Source: Chimonanthus salicifolius (Eukaryota; Streptophyta; Magnoliopsida; Laurales; Calycanthaceae). Taken from it: 64,000 bases of DNA. Of this stretch, positions 13,501 to 24,255 are shown in pieces. A program made the translations under genes and the position numbers. Under the pieces are notes generated by a model that saw only the letters and a list, made by a program, of their open reading frames with translations, had not been told where the DNA came from and did not search any database. The first letter of the stretch is position 1, and each line of letters starts with the position of its first letter. Where the stretch lies: contig CM023533.1 of assembly GCA_013350335.1 (NCBI GenBank), forward strand, positions 27,014,869-27,078,868, in the 5' to 3' direction.

Positions 13501-14217
13501 TGTTCCCATCGCCGTCAGCAACTAAACTTTGTAACCTCCTCGTACCCTCAGAGGAGCCCACAAACATATTGGTGACTAATGACTTCCTTTGTCGTCCATT
13601 AACCACAGCCATCTTGTCCACAAGACTAATCGAATGGAAGGCTTGAACTTGCCGAGCACTTGGTCCAGATAGCTTTCCTGTACTCACCCAAACTTTCAGT
13701 CAGGTGGTTTCTGTGGTCATTCTACGACATAAGCAAGGAAAAGGAATAAAAGCAAGCAGGAATTGGTAGTCATTGGGGATATAATATAGGCAGTCGGCAC
13801 CGAAAGGAACAAGCAAGAGTCACTTTAATCGCTACAAGCAAGAGGAAGAGGCATGAATGGATAGTTAGATAGAATAGGTACACAAGCAATTGCCACAGGA
13901 ACCGGTATTATGAGTCATCATAATGCACGCAATCAAAGGAACCGAAAATTGTGGGAGGTTCTGGGTTCTGAGTTTTAACAGGTATGTGTGGACAGGGAGG
14001 TTTGCATATGCCCCAAGGACTTAGTCAGGTGCTCTAAGAGGCTTGGATACTTGGACCTCAAAAAAAAGAATGAGAAAATTGTTTGCAGAATTTTCACAAC
14101 TTTCTATTGTCAAACCCATAATCCTTTTAATCCTGGCCCCACACACACAATGGCACAAAAAGGCCGGTAGACATCCAACAAATCACTCTAGTTAGAAGGA
14201 AAAAAAAGGTAAAAGAA

Positions 14218-14267
<50 letters not shown>

Positions 14268-17200
14268 AAGCTGTCTTTCGATGGGGAGAAGTGAAGAGAC
14301 TTCTCCTGGTGAACTCCAAGTTCTCTTGTTCAGATCCTCTCTCCAGGAGTGGGGCCCACAAGATGGCAAAGTTGTCCTCCAAGAGAAGATGAGTTCTTCA
14401 CCTCTTGCAAGACAATGCCATTTTCTCCTACTTGGGAGAAGATCATTGCAAGTGCAACACGTCACTTGGGTTGCACCTGGTCATACTTCTTTTTCTTTTT
14501 TTGAGTTGAATAAAAAATCTAATTGGTAGGATCGAAATATCACTTTTAGACTAGTAGTAAACCAAATTTCAACGTAAAATTCAAATTTGGCCACTTAATC
14601 TTAGTGATTGAAAATCACCATGTGTCTTTTTTTTCCTAAAGATGCCTAGTGATTTCAACCATTAAGATCAAGTGGTTAGGATTTGATTTTTTTATTGTAA
14701 TTTGCTTCACATGCAGGGGTTGAAATGATCTTTAATCCCACCAGATATTTTCTAAAAGATTCATGATTGTTTCAAAAAATAAAAAAGACCAACTTATAAC
14801 TCATGTGACCTTACTAAGTTTTCCACTCAATAACATCCAACCCAGTGAATAAAAGGAGATCTCCAAGAGAACTTCAGAGGGCAGAGGCTCTCTAGACTTC
14901 TCTTATCCTAGGAGAATCTCCTACTTCAAATTCTTCTCATCCAAACACAACCCCAAAAAAAGAGAGTAGAAAGAGAAATACTCTTTAAAAAAATGTGAGT
15001 TTTATTCAATCCCCGTCCTCCTACTTATTCTTCTTATTGTTCTTCTTCTCTCCTCCTTTTCCTTATTTTCCTTTTGTCCTACTCCTCCTTATTCTTCTCC
15101 TTCTCTCCTCGAGTAAAATCTAAGAGTTCAAGCAGATTAGACTGCAAGATGATGGGACTTGAAAAAACATAATTACCTGTAAATCCTTGTAGCCATATAT
15201 CTTTCCATCTTCACGAAAAAAATAACTCAGGTCAACTGGACTTGTAGAAAAGCAATCCGCAGCATCCACTTCTTCAGGGCAACTTACTACATTATGAATC
15301 AGCCAAACAAAACACAGGTCAAAAATAGCAGGACCATTCTCACTTAAAACCCATTTAACTATTGCATACATATATGTTTGATTGAACCCCTGATGAAATA
15401 TCATTAATGAGTATTGCAGACCAAAGCCTAAATTTTTTGCTTAGTTGAATTTTTGCTGGAATAGAAAAATTAAGTCACAACCTTTAAAACACAGCAAGAA
15501 TCATGCAGAAAATGCATTTAAAAAGAAGAAAGAATAACCTATACAACATGCAGAAATACAAACACACATTTGTATAGCACAAATTTAAATCACTGTCGGC
15601 TTAAATAGAGCAACCTCAGCATGCCCACATGCCAATTGGCATTTCAATATGTTATCAACAAACGTACGTCACAGCTCAATAAACTTCGACTTGCATAAAA
15701 TGCAAAGTTTTAGTTTTTTTACCAAATAAGGCATGTTCAAAGTTATTACATCTCATACAAGGAAGCTTTTTCTTTCTTTGTTTCTTCCTTCTTTCTTCCT
15801 TTGAATCCAAAGGAAGCCTAAAATATTTCAAATAAGAAATCAAATAGCAACTGGAAAAAACTCTAGAAGACAGATGATGCGGAGCATTCATTGCAGATTT
15901 CATAATTAGTAGAGTTGCTTTCTATAATTAGTAGTTGTTGTACTTAATTTTCTTTGAGGTTGGTTTTAGTTAGTTTCTATTTTGTTTATTGCTATATTTA
16001 GTTAGTTTTATTTTAAGCAAGGGTTGCCTTTTTCTTTACTTGCTATTTTTTGTTTTAGTTAGTCTTATTTTAAGCAAGGGTAGTGTTGTAATTTTGCTTT
16101 ATTTTATTTTAAGTAAGTGATTCTTTATATAAGGCTTTATAGCCCTTTGGGCAAAGACAGTTTTTACAATGAAATAAAATCAAGATTGAGAATTTCTCTG
16201 CAAATCCTCTGCCGTGATTATCTTGGAGTGAATCCAAGAGTTTGGCGTGAAGCTATCTCCCTTTCAGGTACTTGATCCTCTTCTTTCTTCTCTTTTCTTT
16301 CCTTTTAATCTTTTCCTTTACTGGCCGTGACTTCCAAAGTTCCCCAATCCCTTTAACTGCTGCCCAGATTTCTGCCATTACTTTTATCCAGCCCTTATAC
16401 CCACCATACTACCTTCGTCCCCTCTTTCTGCAGCCCATACAGTCCCTAAACTCCTGTCCTAAGGACTTTTGACCCTCCTATACCCTTCCACAACCAAATT
16501 GCCATCTCTGTTGCCATTACCATTTCAATTTCCTGTCCCCTTTACTGCCATATACCCTTCTTAGTCCCTCCCCTACCTTGAACAGTCCCTTTATTGCTGT
16601 TCTGGATCTATCTTAGGCCTTTCCTGACCCCCAGATATCCCACACGGTCTTAATCATTGCTGTCCTATTGTACTGAACCTTTCTTACACCTGTCCTCTTG
16701 ATTTTGAAACCTTCTACTTCGAGCTATGACATGGTTTGGATTGTGATTTTATTACTTACATTGAATCCTCTGAATTTTATTGATTATTTGTGGTAGATTT
16801 ATATTCTTGAATTGTTAGTATTAATTGATTGTTTAATTTCAGCCCATTTAGATTTAGGGTGCATTATTTTCATCCCTTTAATCCACATTTAGGCATTTAG
16901 GGTTACCCTATCCTTTGTCCTGCATCAACAGAAGCACAACTCCTCAAGAGAGGGAAAGAATAAGGCATGAGATGATTATTTTTTACTGGAAAAAAAATTG
17001 TTTGAATGCATACAGTTTCATAGAGAAATTTCTCTGATGATAGCTAAATTTTTTGAGAGTGCTGATGAAATCTAAATTCTTACCTAGATAAACTTTAATG
17101 CATTGATTTGGCTCAATCCCAGCATCTGTTACATTGCGAAAGAAAAGAAATAGTAATTATCAATGTGTTTTTCAAACTAAGAAGAAATATGATACAGCAA

Positions 17201-20200
17201 AGGTGCAATAAAAAGGTAAAGCATGACTAAGTTTGGTTCAGAGTCACCTCATTTTGATAAGAATCAAAGAAGCACCTGTATGTGATGGCTGTAAGCCTCA
17301 AGTACTTCTTAAATTCTCTATTTAGCAAGTAATGGTGTGCTGCACATTAGTTTAAGATACCTTAGTTTGCATGTGGATGTCTACAAAAATATGAAGGCGA
17401 AATTTGATAGACAACCTGGACTCATCTGTGTACTCTGGAATGAGTGAATCACATCAATCTAGAGTCTATTACAAACTGATTCATCATTTACCACAATACA
17501 GCACTTTCAGTAGCTGAATAATCGATCGCTTAACTTGCTTGAATCTTGGATTCTCTTCTTAACTTGCCTAAATACAGGCATAAACCTCACCTTAGGCATA
17601 TTCATTTTTTTTAGCGGTATAAAAGAGATTTCATTAAAATAAAAGCAACAAGTACAGAGTAAGCAATACAAACTATAAAAGAGGTCTAAGAGAGATAGAC
17701 CACCAACAAAACAAACCAAAAAAACAATAGAAAGATCCCCCCATAAAATAAGACAAAGCAAAAACCCAAAACAAGTCTCCACTAGCTCAAAGGAAGAAGA
17801 CCCCGGAGCCTAAGTTGTGGACTCCAAATTTAGATAAGAAGTCCGCAATCCCATTTGCTGAGCTCCGCAACCCCATTTGCTGAGAGAATCACTTGGACAA
17901 AGGACACGTCCAGTCCCAAAGTTAGCCCCATTTGCTGAGCTCCGCAACCCCATTTGCTTAAGTCCCTTGGCTCATTTAATTGCATTTGTTGAGTCCCCTA
18001 CTAAAACAAGTGGACGTTGCCCATAAGCTCTCCTGATAGTGAGAGCCCTCTTGATACTAAGCAATTCTGCCTCATTTGAATCTCTAATATCCACATCTTC
18101 AGTGAAAACAAGTACAGATTCCCCTTGTAATCCCTAAGAACTCCTCCTATGCCTGCTGGCCGCGGCTTACCTCTAGCAGTCCACCAACATTGAATTTTAT
18201 TACACCACGAGGAGGAGAAGTCCATTTGACAAAAGTTTTTAAATTTCTAGCACAACCACTCATGCACCCCTCCCAAGACGACATGAAATCCATTGGCTTG
18301 AGTCCCTTGAAATCTTTTCCAGAGAGTAGCCAAACATAAAGTCTCCACTTAAACCTTAAGCATATTCATTGAAGCAACACATTTACTTGATCAGCAATGT
18401 GCATACATGGATATTAGACTTGTTTGAATATACTGGGCTCACCATTGTAGTGGATCAATGTAGAAACGAATGAAATGCTCATCAAACAAATAAATCAATG
18501 CCATGAAATTTGAATTTTACATTATTAATCAAATTAATGGATGACCCCACATAAATGGGGCAATGGCTTTGATGATGACTATAGTAACAATGATGATGAT
18601 GGTGATAACAACAATGATATGGACATATTAACATTCGTATAACTTACTCATTTATTTTGGATAGAACAAATTTGTTCACTTAAGGAATCCACACTTGAAT
18701 TGAATGAATTAATCGTGTCTATTTAGGCAGTTGATTCCATGAAGCAAACACACACACACACACACACATGACCAACTTGAGTAACACCTTTTCAACAATT
18801 AAAAAAGGAGGACCAACTTGAGTAACTAGAAAAAATTATGAATACATGAATCTGGCAACTGCATTCCAGATTAGGATTTTAGTGGGTCCTAAACTTATTT
18901 TAATAGTTCTTAATAATCTGATCAATTATGAAAGCTTCTTGGGTTCTCATGGGTGTACTACTCCCCGTAGTTTCTTACCCGGTGTGTGGGGGATTGGGAG
19001 GCTTGCAAATGTCCCAAGGATTAATCGGCTTAAAATGTCTCTCCTGTCCAAATACAGGTGAGACCCCTAGACACCTTGGTCATAAAAAAAATTGTTGGGC
19101 ATGTCTACCATGGGTTTGCAAACCCATGAAGAAGCAAGCTCCATTCCTAAGGTTCTGCGAGGAGGCAGGCTTATATTAGGAGAGAATGTAAGTGATTAGG
19201 GTTTTCCGGAGGTCTAGGGCTTCCTCTCATGGTTTGAGAGAGAGATAAAGTTCCTCTCTGTGGCTTGACAGAGAGACACAAATTCCTCTCCATATTGAGA
19301 AAGATTTTGGGCATTCTTGTAAATTATTTTTGAGGGAAAAGAGGGGGATTTTCTTTTTTAAATGATTTGGAAAAAGGGCATGGTTCTCTAGGTTCGAAGA
19401 AAAGAGAAAGGAAAGAATAATAGAGAGAATTGAGCTAGGGTTTCTTTTCTCTTGAAAATTTATAAAGAAGAAATAAAAAGTGTATGTTACTAGACGATTA
19501 GAGTAAGTCCCAATACATAGAGTCAAGAGTATAAAAGTTGTAGGTACAAGGAGGAGAGGTAGTCCATTGAAAATGGGGAGGAAAGGGATACAAAAAGATA
19601 TGGCAAATAGGAGGTTGACTGAGAGTATGGTTTATGGTGGGGTCAAAGATTTTCCATGACCCATTTCACAAAGTTAGAATGTGATTGGCACAAATTAAAG
19701 GATCAAAGATGTGAACAGCCTTTTTCTTATATTTTATTTTTCTTTCCTCCCACCCCTCTCCCCATGATATGATTTTTAGTAAAAAAAATCATTTTAGTCT
19801 ATAAAGGGGATCGACAGAGTTAGTAGAAAAGGAAAACTTACTACCACACAACACACGTTTCAGTGGCAATACCAATTCATCGAAAGAAAGTGTTTGAGCT
19901 TAAAACATAGTATAAAAGAGGCCTTTTCCATCTGAGCTGATTAAATTGAAGTTAGATTGATAAATGTTACACCACAAAATGCAAATTGACATTAATTCAC
20001 AATATACACAAAACTCCTTTTTGAGGCACTGTAGTTTCATTTCTTGGTGTTTTTATGTTATATTGACCTTCATGTATCTACTTCGGGTTGCAGTGAACGA
20101 GTTGGGCCAGGCTTTTCAGCCAAGTCCATCCAAAATTTAGGCTTCAAAATTTAACTAGGTCGACAACAACAAAAATCTGGTTATGCCCCTGAATATGGGA

Positions 20201-20530
20201 GCACGTACCCGAGGGTGTATTTGAGACCAATCACTCAATTACTTTATCCTCCACCACTACCACCGCCGATATCATCAACAAACAATTATATAACTACTAC
20301 AGTGAGCAGTACAGAATACTGGAGGCTTTAACAAAATTTTAGATAGTATATAGAACAACGGAGGGACGTTTTTTACACTTTAAGGACATGAGCTTAAACT
20401 AATGGCAGAAAACCCCTCCGAAAGCAAGAACGAAGAGATCGGAGGAAGAGTTACCAATATTGGCGAATCCGACGCGCTTGCGCTTCTTATCATTGGAGGT
20501 AAGGTCGTCTTCCTTTCGCTTGAGCGTCAT
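1579..20530 (-). CDS. HAG2: Histone acetyltransferase type B catalytic subunit (HAT1/HAG2 family), 10 coding exons
   Basis: The enzyme acetylates newly made histone H4 (family role: Lys5/Lys12, in a complex with an MSI-type WD40 protein). Exons in transcription order: 20455-20530, 17084-17125, 15177-15286, 8407-8475, 8078-8116, 7925-8001, 7309-7408, 4744-4831, 4495-4655, 1579-2247. All phases join, giving about 476 residues against about 467 in Arabidopsis HAG2. Exon 1 encodes a basic KKRKR stretch, a likely nuclear signal. Exons 2-5 encode the N-terminal HAT1 domain (VDLSYFFREDGKIYGYKDL, then INIWLSCVSLHAYADV, then GSKGITDLYPILQ). Exons 8-10 carry the GNAT core: LRLGQ, then ILVLPCYQGQGHG (acetyl-CoA loop, about residues 255-267) and YDVTIEDPSD with the probable catalytic Glu near 289. 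The end of exon 7 (donor GTGCTC) and the start of exon 8 (4831 or 4825) are uncertain by a few codons. Coding DNA is only about 7.5% of the span; the rest is transposon-filled intron. Confidence 0.93.
2698..3320 (-). mobile_element. Degenerate LINE 3' fragment (RNase H-like domain)
   Basis: Lies in HAT1 intron 9. Read on the minus strand, 3200-3320 gives FNVDDAASNKPRPTSIGGVV, the start of the RNase H-like domain typical of plant L1-type LINEs. Further broken pieces run to an A-tail at 2698-2705 (a T run on the plus strand). Stops and frame changes show it is dead. I found no clear target-site duplication. Confidence 0.7.
3448..4191. mobile_element. Non-autonomous hAT-like element with 8-bp TSD
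   Basis: Terminal inverted repeats begin TAGGGCTGAAACT on both ends. Sub-terminal regions are rich in repeated GGGTCGGGT / ACCCGACCC words. It is flanked by the perfect 8-bp direct repeat gctaattt (3440-3447 and 4192-4199), the duplication length of hAT transposases. It is 744 bp with no transposase. Inserted in HAT1 intron 9. The 8-bp duplication and the ends are seen directly; the superfamily is inferred from them. Confidence 0.88.
5132..5183. repeat. 26-bp perfect tandem duplication
   Basis: Two identical adjacent 26-bp units (5132-5157 and 5158-5183) beginning gtccaaaaatttaaggcac, in HAT1 intron 7. A recent local duplication with no sign of function. Confidence 0.9.
5400..6880 (+). mobile_element. 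LTR-retrotransposon remnant with primer-binding-site-like sequence
   Basis: The 3' part contains TGGTATCAGAGC (6770-6781), the usual plant primer-binding site complementary to initiator tRNA-Met. Upstream sequence looks like a decayed LTR: a 'tttttttataaatag' stretch near 5960 and pyrimidine-rich downstream DNA. LTR boundaries could not be fixed and no gag-pol coding is present downstream. It lies wholly within HAT1 intron 7. Confidence 0.5.
6737..6880 (+). repeat. 29-bp tandem repeat built on a primer-binding-site motif
   Basis: Four adjacent 29-bp units (6765-6793, 6794-6822, 6823-6851, 6852-6880) follow a weaker 28-bp unit at 6737-6764. Each has the form atttggtaacagagcttgtc followed by about 9 bases. 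The first full unit has the canonical TGGTATCAGAGC; later ones are diverged (gataacagagc, ggtaacagagc, ggcctcagagt). The tract is contiguous, without spacers. Confidence 0.85.
10853..11187 (+). mobile_element. Small LTR/TRIM-like element nested in the solo LTR
   Basis: It begins TGTAATACCCCG and ends GGTCGTTACA (TGTAA...TTACA). Flanks are ggtga (10848-10852) and cgtga (11188-11192), a 5-bp duplication with one mismatch. A TATA-like tatataag lies at about 10909, and the repeated word ggacaatatt(g/a)tgct near 11044 and 11155 is typical of small plant LTRs. It lies inside the 10235-13486 LTR, so it inserted later. Confidence 0.7.
11553..11872. repeat. 39-bp minisatellite within the solo LTR
   Basis: About eight diverged, contiguous units of the type ggacgttccgaagcttggga followed by cgatccgaagctggtct. 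Spacing is close to 39 bp. Because 39 is a multiple of three, the minus strand stays open (11631-11918) and reads as a 13-residue repeat like NVPRPASDRPKLW. That open frame is probably a by-product of the period. Confidence 0.85.
13492..13942. other. Unidentified block between SINE halves
   Basis: About 450 bp lying between the solo LTR's right flank and the right SINE half. The minus strand holds an open frame (13445-13687) whose central part reads VNGRQRKSLVTNMFVGSSEG; I do not recognise it. The SINE word gtgggaggttct(a/g)ggttc occurs on both sides (10213 and 13952), as if this block inserted with a long duplication of its target. Confidence 0.4.
14221..14264. repeat. (GA)n microsatellite
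   Basis: Uninterrupted GA dinucleotide run of about 22 units in HAT1 intron 3, directly next to the left end of the element at 14270. Confidence 0.95.
14270..14952. mobile_element. Possible MITE with GCTGTNTTTNGATG inverted ends
   Basis: The left end reads gctgtctttcgatggggaga. The reverse complement of the right end reads ggttgtgtttggatgagaag, so the ends form an imperfect inverted repeat. The target-site duplication is not clear. A similar end occurs at 50365. A PIF/Harbinger- or hAT-like MITE is possible. Confidence 0.45.
15875..16927 (+). mobile_element. Solo LTR (1053 bp) with TGATGC...GCATCA ends
   Basis: Six-base inverted termini TGATGC / GCATCA are flanked by the perfect 5-bp direct repeat acaga (15870-15874 and 16928-16932). 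Inside are a TATA-like ctttatataaggc near 16125 and pyrimidine-rich downstream sequence, as in Copia-type LTRs. No coding domains. Inserted in HAT1 intron 2. Confidence 0.85.
17606..18353 (-). mobile_element. 5'-truncated LINE insertion with 16-bp TSD
   Basis: Minus-strand reading gives an RNase H-like start (KPRPAGIGGVLRDYKGN near 18130) and a frameshifted continuation. It ends in an A-tail at 17606-17612 (T run on the plus strand). Direct repeats ccttaggcatattcat (17590-17605) and ccttaagcatattcat (18354-18369) match at 15 of 16 positions. The element is in HAT1 intron 1, same orientation as the gene. A ccccatttgctgagctccgc word repeats locally at 17850-17955. Confidence 0.85.
18747..18768. 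repeat. (CA)n microsatellite
   Basis: Short CA dinucleotide run in HAT1 intron 1. Confidence 0.9.
18925..19091 (+). mobile_element. SINE fragment related to the split SINE of intron 3
   Basis: Contains gggaggcttgcaaatgtccc and a 3' end 'gacaccttggtcat' followed by an A-tail at 19084-19091. These parallel the right half of the interrupted SINE near 13985-14067. No tRNA-like left half is clear. HAT1 intron 1. Confidence 0.55.
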
Positions 20531-22491
20531 TTTCCACTTGTCTTTCTCAATTAAAACCCTAAGAGGGTCAACAACCGGAAAAGTGAGGGGGAAAATGAAA
20601 TCAAATAGAACTGATCGAGGGAGGAACTGAGGAAGTGAGAGCCGGAGACAGAGAGAGGTGGAAAGTGGAAAACGGCTTACAGCCTCAGTTTCGGTGTGCA
20701 GCTGACTCGGTCAATTGCGTGTCAATTATAAACTTAGATCAGCTAGTTACCTCTGGTCACACAAAGTTTTTTGGGAGATCACGAGTTCGAGTGTATTTTA
20801 AGGCTAGAGGTTTATCTGTGGAGTTTTAGGTTAGGTGTTCTTTGGTTTTTAACACGTAAATTTAAAAAAATATATATATTAAATTATAATTATTAAATAA
20901 ATATGTAACAAGATTATATTTAAAAAAAAAATCTTCTTCCTACAAAAACAATTATAAATAAAAAAGAAATCAATAATCTCAAAACAAGTACGTCTAAATC
21001 TAAAATTAAATCTGTACAAAAATTAATATTGAAAATTTAAATTAAATTGTAAAAATATAAATCTAAATTCAAATATAACACTGTTAAAAAGAATAGGACT
21101 CGTTCAACTAGACCTGCTATAGATCTTGGCCCACCTCTGAACTTATGAGTCTTTCTTTTCAACAAAAAAAAATGGGGCATTGACTTAAAGAGACGAGTAA
21201 AATTATTTAAACTTACCATATTTAATCATAATATTCATATTTTATTTTTAATATTTAAAAAAAAACATTTTTTAATAAAATACCTTCGACCATACTAATA
21301 CAACTTACATCTTAAAGTGGACCCCAAAAAAAATCTAAAATTGACCCATAACATTAAGAAAGTAAGTAATATTATTCAAAATCACCGTACTTAATCATAA
21401 TATCCAAAAAGAAAAAAAAAATTAGTTACCTAGACAACAGTTATTTCACTAGATGAGTTAACTACATACAAAGATCCAAGTTGACGGATGGACAGTGAGA
21501 TCGTTTTTCTTAGATGACACAAATATTAAGCCCAATCTCAAACTCTTGTACTGCGAGGTCGGCCGATATTCAAAATATTAGTTGGTGCACATAATTTTTT
21601 AAAATATCTAATTTAAATCTTTTCCTCAACTTCTTCTTTTCTAGCAAGCTTTTCTAAGTTGAGTTAAAAAACCAGTGAAGATGCAAAGTAGAATTGTCCT
21701 TCTCAGATGTGCAAATCAGATTGTCATATTACTAATTGAATTTCACGTGCAGAGTAGGTGTCAATATGATAAACTTGAACAAAATCCTTTTCAGTCACTA
21801 AATTATATTTTAAATTCTCATTTCATATATTTAGCTATTTTAGATGAATTTTGGCAATTTCTTCTTGCCAAGTCATATAAAAATAACAACTATTGAGTAA
21901 ACAAATACTTAAGATTTATTTGATAGTCACATATGAATTATCTATTTTTTATAGATATACTAAGGGGATAAAAATAGAAAATATATATAGATATTATTAA
22001 TATAAAGTTGCCTTTTTAACCATGTATGTATAGAATTGCTCTTTCTATTCACTTATATTGTGAGTATAGATGGGAATCGGGAACAATATGATGAACTTTA
22101 TTTTAAAATTTCATTTTTTGGGATAAAAGAAAAGTGAAATGATCACTCGTAAATTGGAGTGTGATGTAGTATGATAAGCATCTAGGTATAGGACCCACTA
22201 AATAAATAGAATGGTGATAGTACATTGAAAATGTCATTCCGTTGGCATAAAAAAAATTATTTTGAATGAATCAATAAAGTCATATTTTTAAAGACAGTAA
22301 AGTTTAAACATAAAAAAATAATTTAAATTGATTAGACTTAAATTAAAATTAAATTTTACTGTCTTTTTTAATGATCACCCGTAAATTGGAGTGTGATTTG
22401 ATTAATGCAACTAAGATTATTTTTGTGGGCTATATATTTAAAGAACGACCTTTCTGACATACTCATCATCGTTTTATTTAATAGTTGCTCA

Positions 22492-22639
22492 AAGGGCCGG
22501 CCTTAAGATCTCCTATAATCTCAGGGGCTCTAAGCGAATTGTGATTGATATATTAAGAAGTTTAAGTGTTTGGGGGGCCTTTCTATCTGGAGGCCCCAGG
22601 TGGTGTAGCCTACACCGCCTATGTCCAGAGTTGGCCCTG
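22492..22639. mobile_element. Short hAT-like MITE with GGGCCGGCC end
   Basis: The left end aagggccggccttaag and the right end gagttggccctg form a short inverted repeat of the CAGGGCCGGCC hAT type. Flanks gttgctca (22484-22491) and attgctta (22640-22647) match at 6 of 8 positions, suggesting an aged 8-bp duplication. Confidence 0.55.
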
Positions 22640-23589
22640 ATTGCTTAACGTAAAATATCTTACACCCAATGTATGAATGATCGTCTCAAAAGAAAATTTG
22701 TTTTTCCTTCCCTCCCATGGTTCATAATTGATATGATGTCTAACTGCATTGGCCCAAATTTTATTAAAATTTTATTTTTATCAGAATTCACACTCGAAAG
22801 CAGAAATCTTGAACTTAGATATGAGATGTATCACAATTATGTTAAGCATAATTAAGATTTAAAAAAAAATATTAGATATGGGACTCATCAAATTATATAA
22901 AGTATAATCAATATTTTAATTTGAATAAAATCTGTTCAACTCATAATATCCAATCATAATTTTTTTGTTTTTTTGTTTATTTTATGCTATATTTTCATAT
23001 TTTTGAATATCATAAAATGTAATCAACTAGAGTTGACTAATATTCGTTTGACGGGCACTAACTTATGATTCAAGTGGTTGCTTTCTTTTTCGGTATGGGT
23101 TGCGTTGGGTTTATTACAATCCGGTCCGACCCGGCCGAGTTTCAGCCGTAAGCACACCATTTCTAAACGTAAAACCCTCTCGGCTTTTCTCTTGATTCTC
23201 ATGCCCGTAGCCTTCTCTGTACTCTTTCGAGCCAGCAAGAAGCTCAACCAAATCGAAAGGCATGTCTTCCTCTTTCAGTTGCCACCCTTCAAATATTTTT
23301 CTTTCTGTTTGTTTATAAAGAATTCCATTCATTGATTTTTGTTTCTCTGCTTTTATTTCGCTTTCTGGCATTTTCCATATCTGGACGTGGATTGGGAAAA
23401 CCTTGATCCGTAGTTGGATCTTTTGGGGTCGTTTGGCCGTAGGGTAATTTCACCGAAATGCATGAAATTGTAATTGTAAACTGTGCATATCATCTTGTGT
23501 CCCACCTAGACCCACCTTGTGTCAAAACAAAGTGCTCTCCAAACCCCATTTCTCGAGTAGCTTTCAAGTGTTGAGACTTGAAAGTGATT

Positions 23590-24050
23590 CTAATTGTCTG
23601 ATTTGAAACCACGAGTTTTGACCCTCAAATGGTTGTTGATCCTGGGTCTTAAAAGCCATTGCTTGAGTCATTCCAACCAAATTGATTTTTCCAATCCACA
23701 TCCACATATGGAAAAGACCACATGGAAGCTTGTTTCAGTAGTTAGGGAGATGAGGGAGCTCAAGAGGACCATGAGTGTTTCCATAATCCATGTGAGGAGA
23801 TCCATGAATGGAATTGCAGATTTCTTTGCAAAATAGGGCATCTCAAGGGATGACATGCTACGTTAATTTTTCTTTGGACGAGGCAATCAACAACTAACAC
23901 AGTTTTTTATCTATTTGATTACCTTTTTTATATTAAGTGGAGTGACGTTTCCATCTCATACACTAGATCTCCCTACTTGTACTCCAAATTCCTTTTACTG
24001 AGATTTCTGTGTTATCTTTTCAAAATAAAAAAAATAAAAAGAAGAGAAGA
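23590..24050 (+). mobile_element. LINE 3' fragment (RNase H C-terminus)
   Basis: Plus-strand translation of 23675-23836 includes SIIHVRRSMNGIADFFAK, the C-terminal signature of LINE RNase H domains, followed by a stop and an A-rich tail near 24020-24045. It lies just upstream of the LeuRS coding exon, within the likely leader intron. Confidence 0.65.
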
Positions 24051-24227
24051 GAAGAATGACTGAACTGAAATGAAACCCATTGTCTGGACTACTCCAATTC
24101 GTTTCAACTTTTCTTTTCCTGTTGATTGGTAAAAGAGTGCCCACTTGTATGTCAATGTATTCCGCCTTAAGGTTTTGTTCTTGATAGGCCAAGTTGGTTA
24201 CACATGTTTATATAATTTTTTCCTATG

Positions 24228-24255
24228 CAGTTCCTGTCAATTTCTCAGGAAAGAA
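24228..24255 (+). promoter_or_regulatory. Leader splice acceptor and short 5' UTR of LeuRS
   Basis: ttttttcctatgcag ends at 24230 and is a good plant 3' splice site. It would leave 25 nt of untranslated leader before the ATG at 24256. The matching donor upstream is not identified. Confidence 0.65.

Larger units (their letters stand above)
10171..14067 (+). mobile_element. tRNA-derived SINE interrupted by later insertions, 17-bp TSD
   Basis: The outer boundaries are a perfect 17-bp direct repeat, gaatgagaaaattgttt, at 10154-10170 and 14068-14084. The left piece (10171-10234) holds A-box-like ggcttgacggtttaga and runs into the B-box word ggttcaagt. The right piece (about 13943-14067) ends in an A-tail after 'cttggacctc'. 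The split falls in the B box because an LTR element inserted there (10235-13486). A further unidentified block (13492-13942) also separates the halves. Confidence 0.8.
8476..15176. other. HAT1 intron 3, filled with nested transposons
   Basis: About 6.7 kb between coding exons 4 and 3. About 8480-10150 holds AT-rich DNA with no recognisable gene. 10154-14084 is a SINE broken up by later insertions. 14221-14264 is a GA microsatellite and 14270-14952 a MITE-like element. Donor and acceptor both fit GT-AG. Confidence 0.8.
20531..24230. other. Intergenic region between HAT1 and the leucyl-tRNA synthetase gene, including its probable leader intron
   Basis: Holds the divergent promoters of HAT1 (minus) and LeuRS (plus), but no core element can be pinned down. 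Near 20770-20800 'gagatcacgagttcgagtg' resembles a SINE B box. 20870-22480 is very AT-rich with no gene. The LeuRS leader exon probably lies near 23080-23260 (a GC-richer, pyrimidine-rich stretch); its donor was not determined. Confidence 0.55.

Noticed and set aside
24145..24255. Upstream in-frame extension of the leucyl-tRNA synthetase frame
   Set aside because: It crosses a pyrimidine tract and a good 3' splice site (ending 24230), and the family N-terminus begins at the 24256 ATG.
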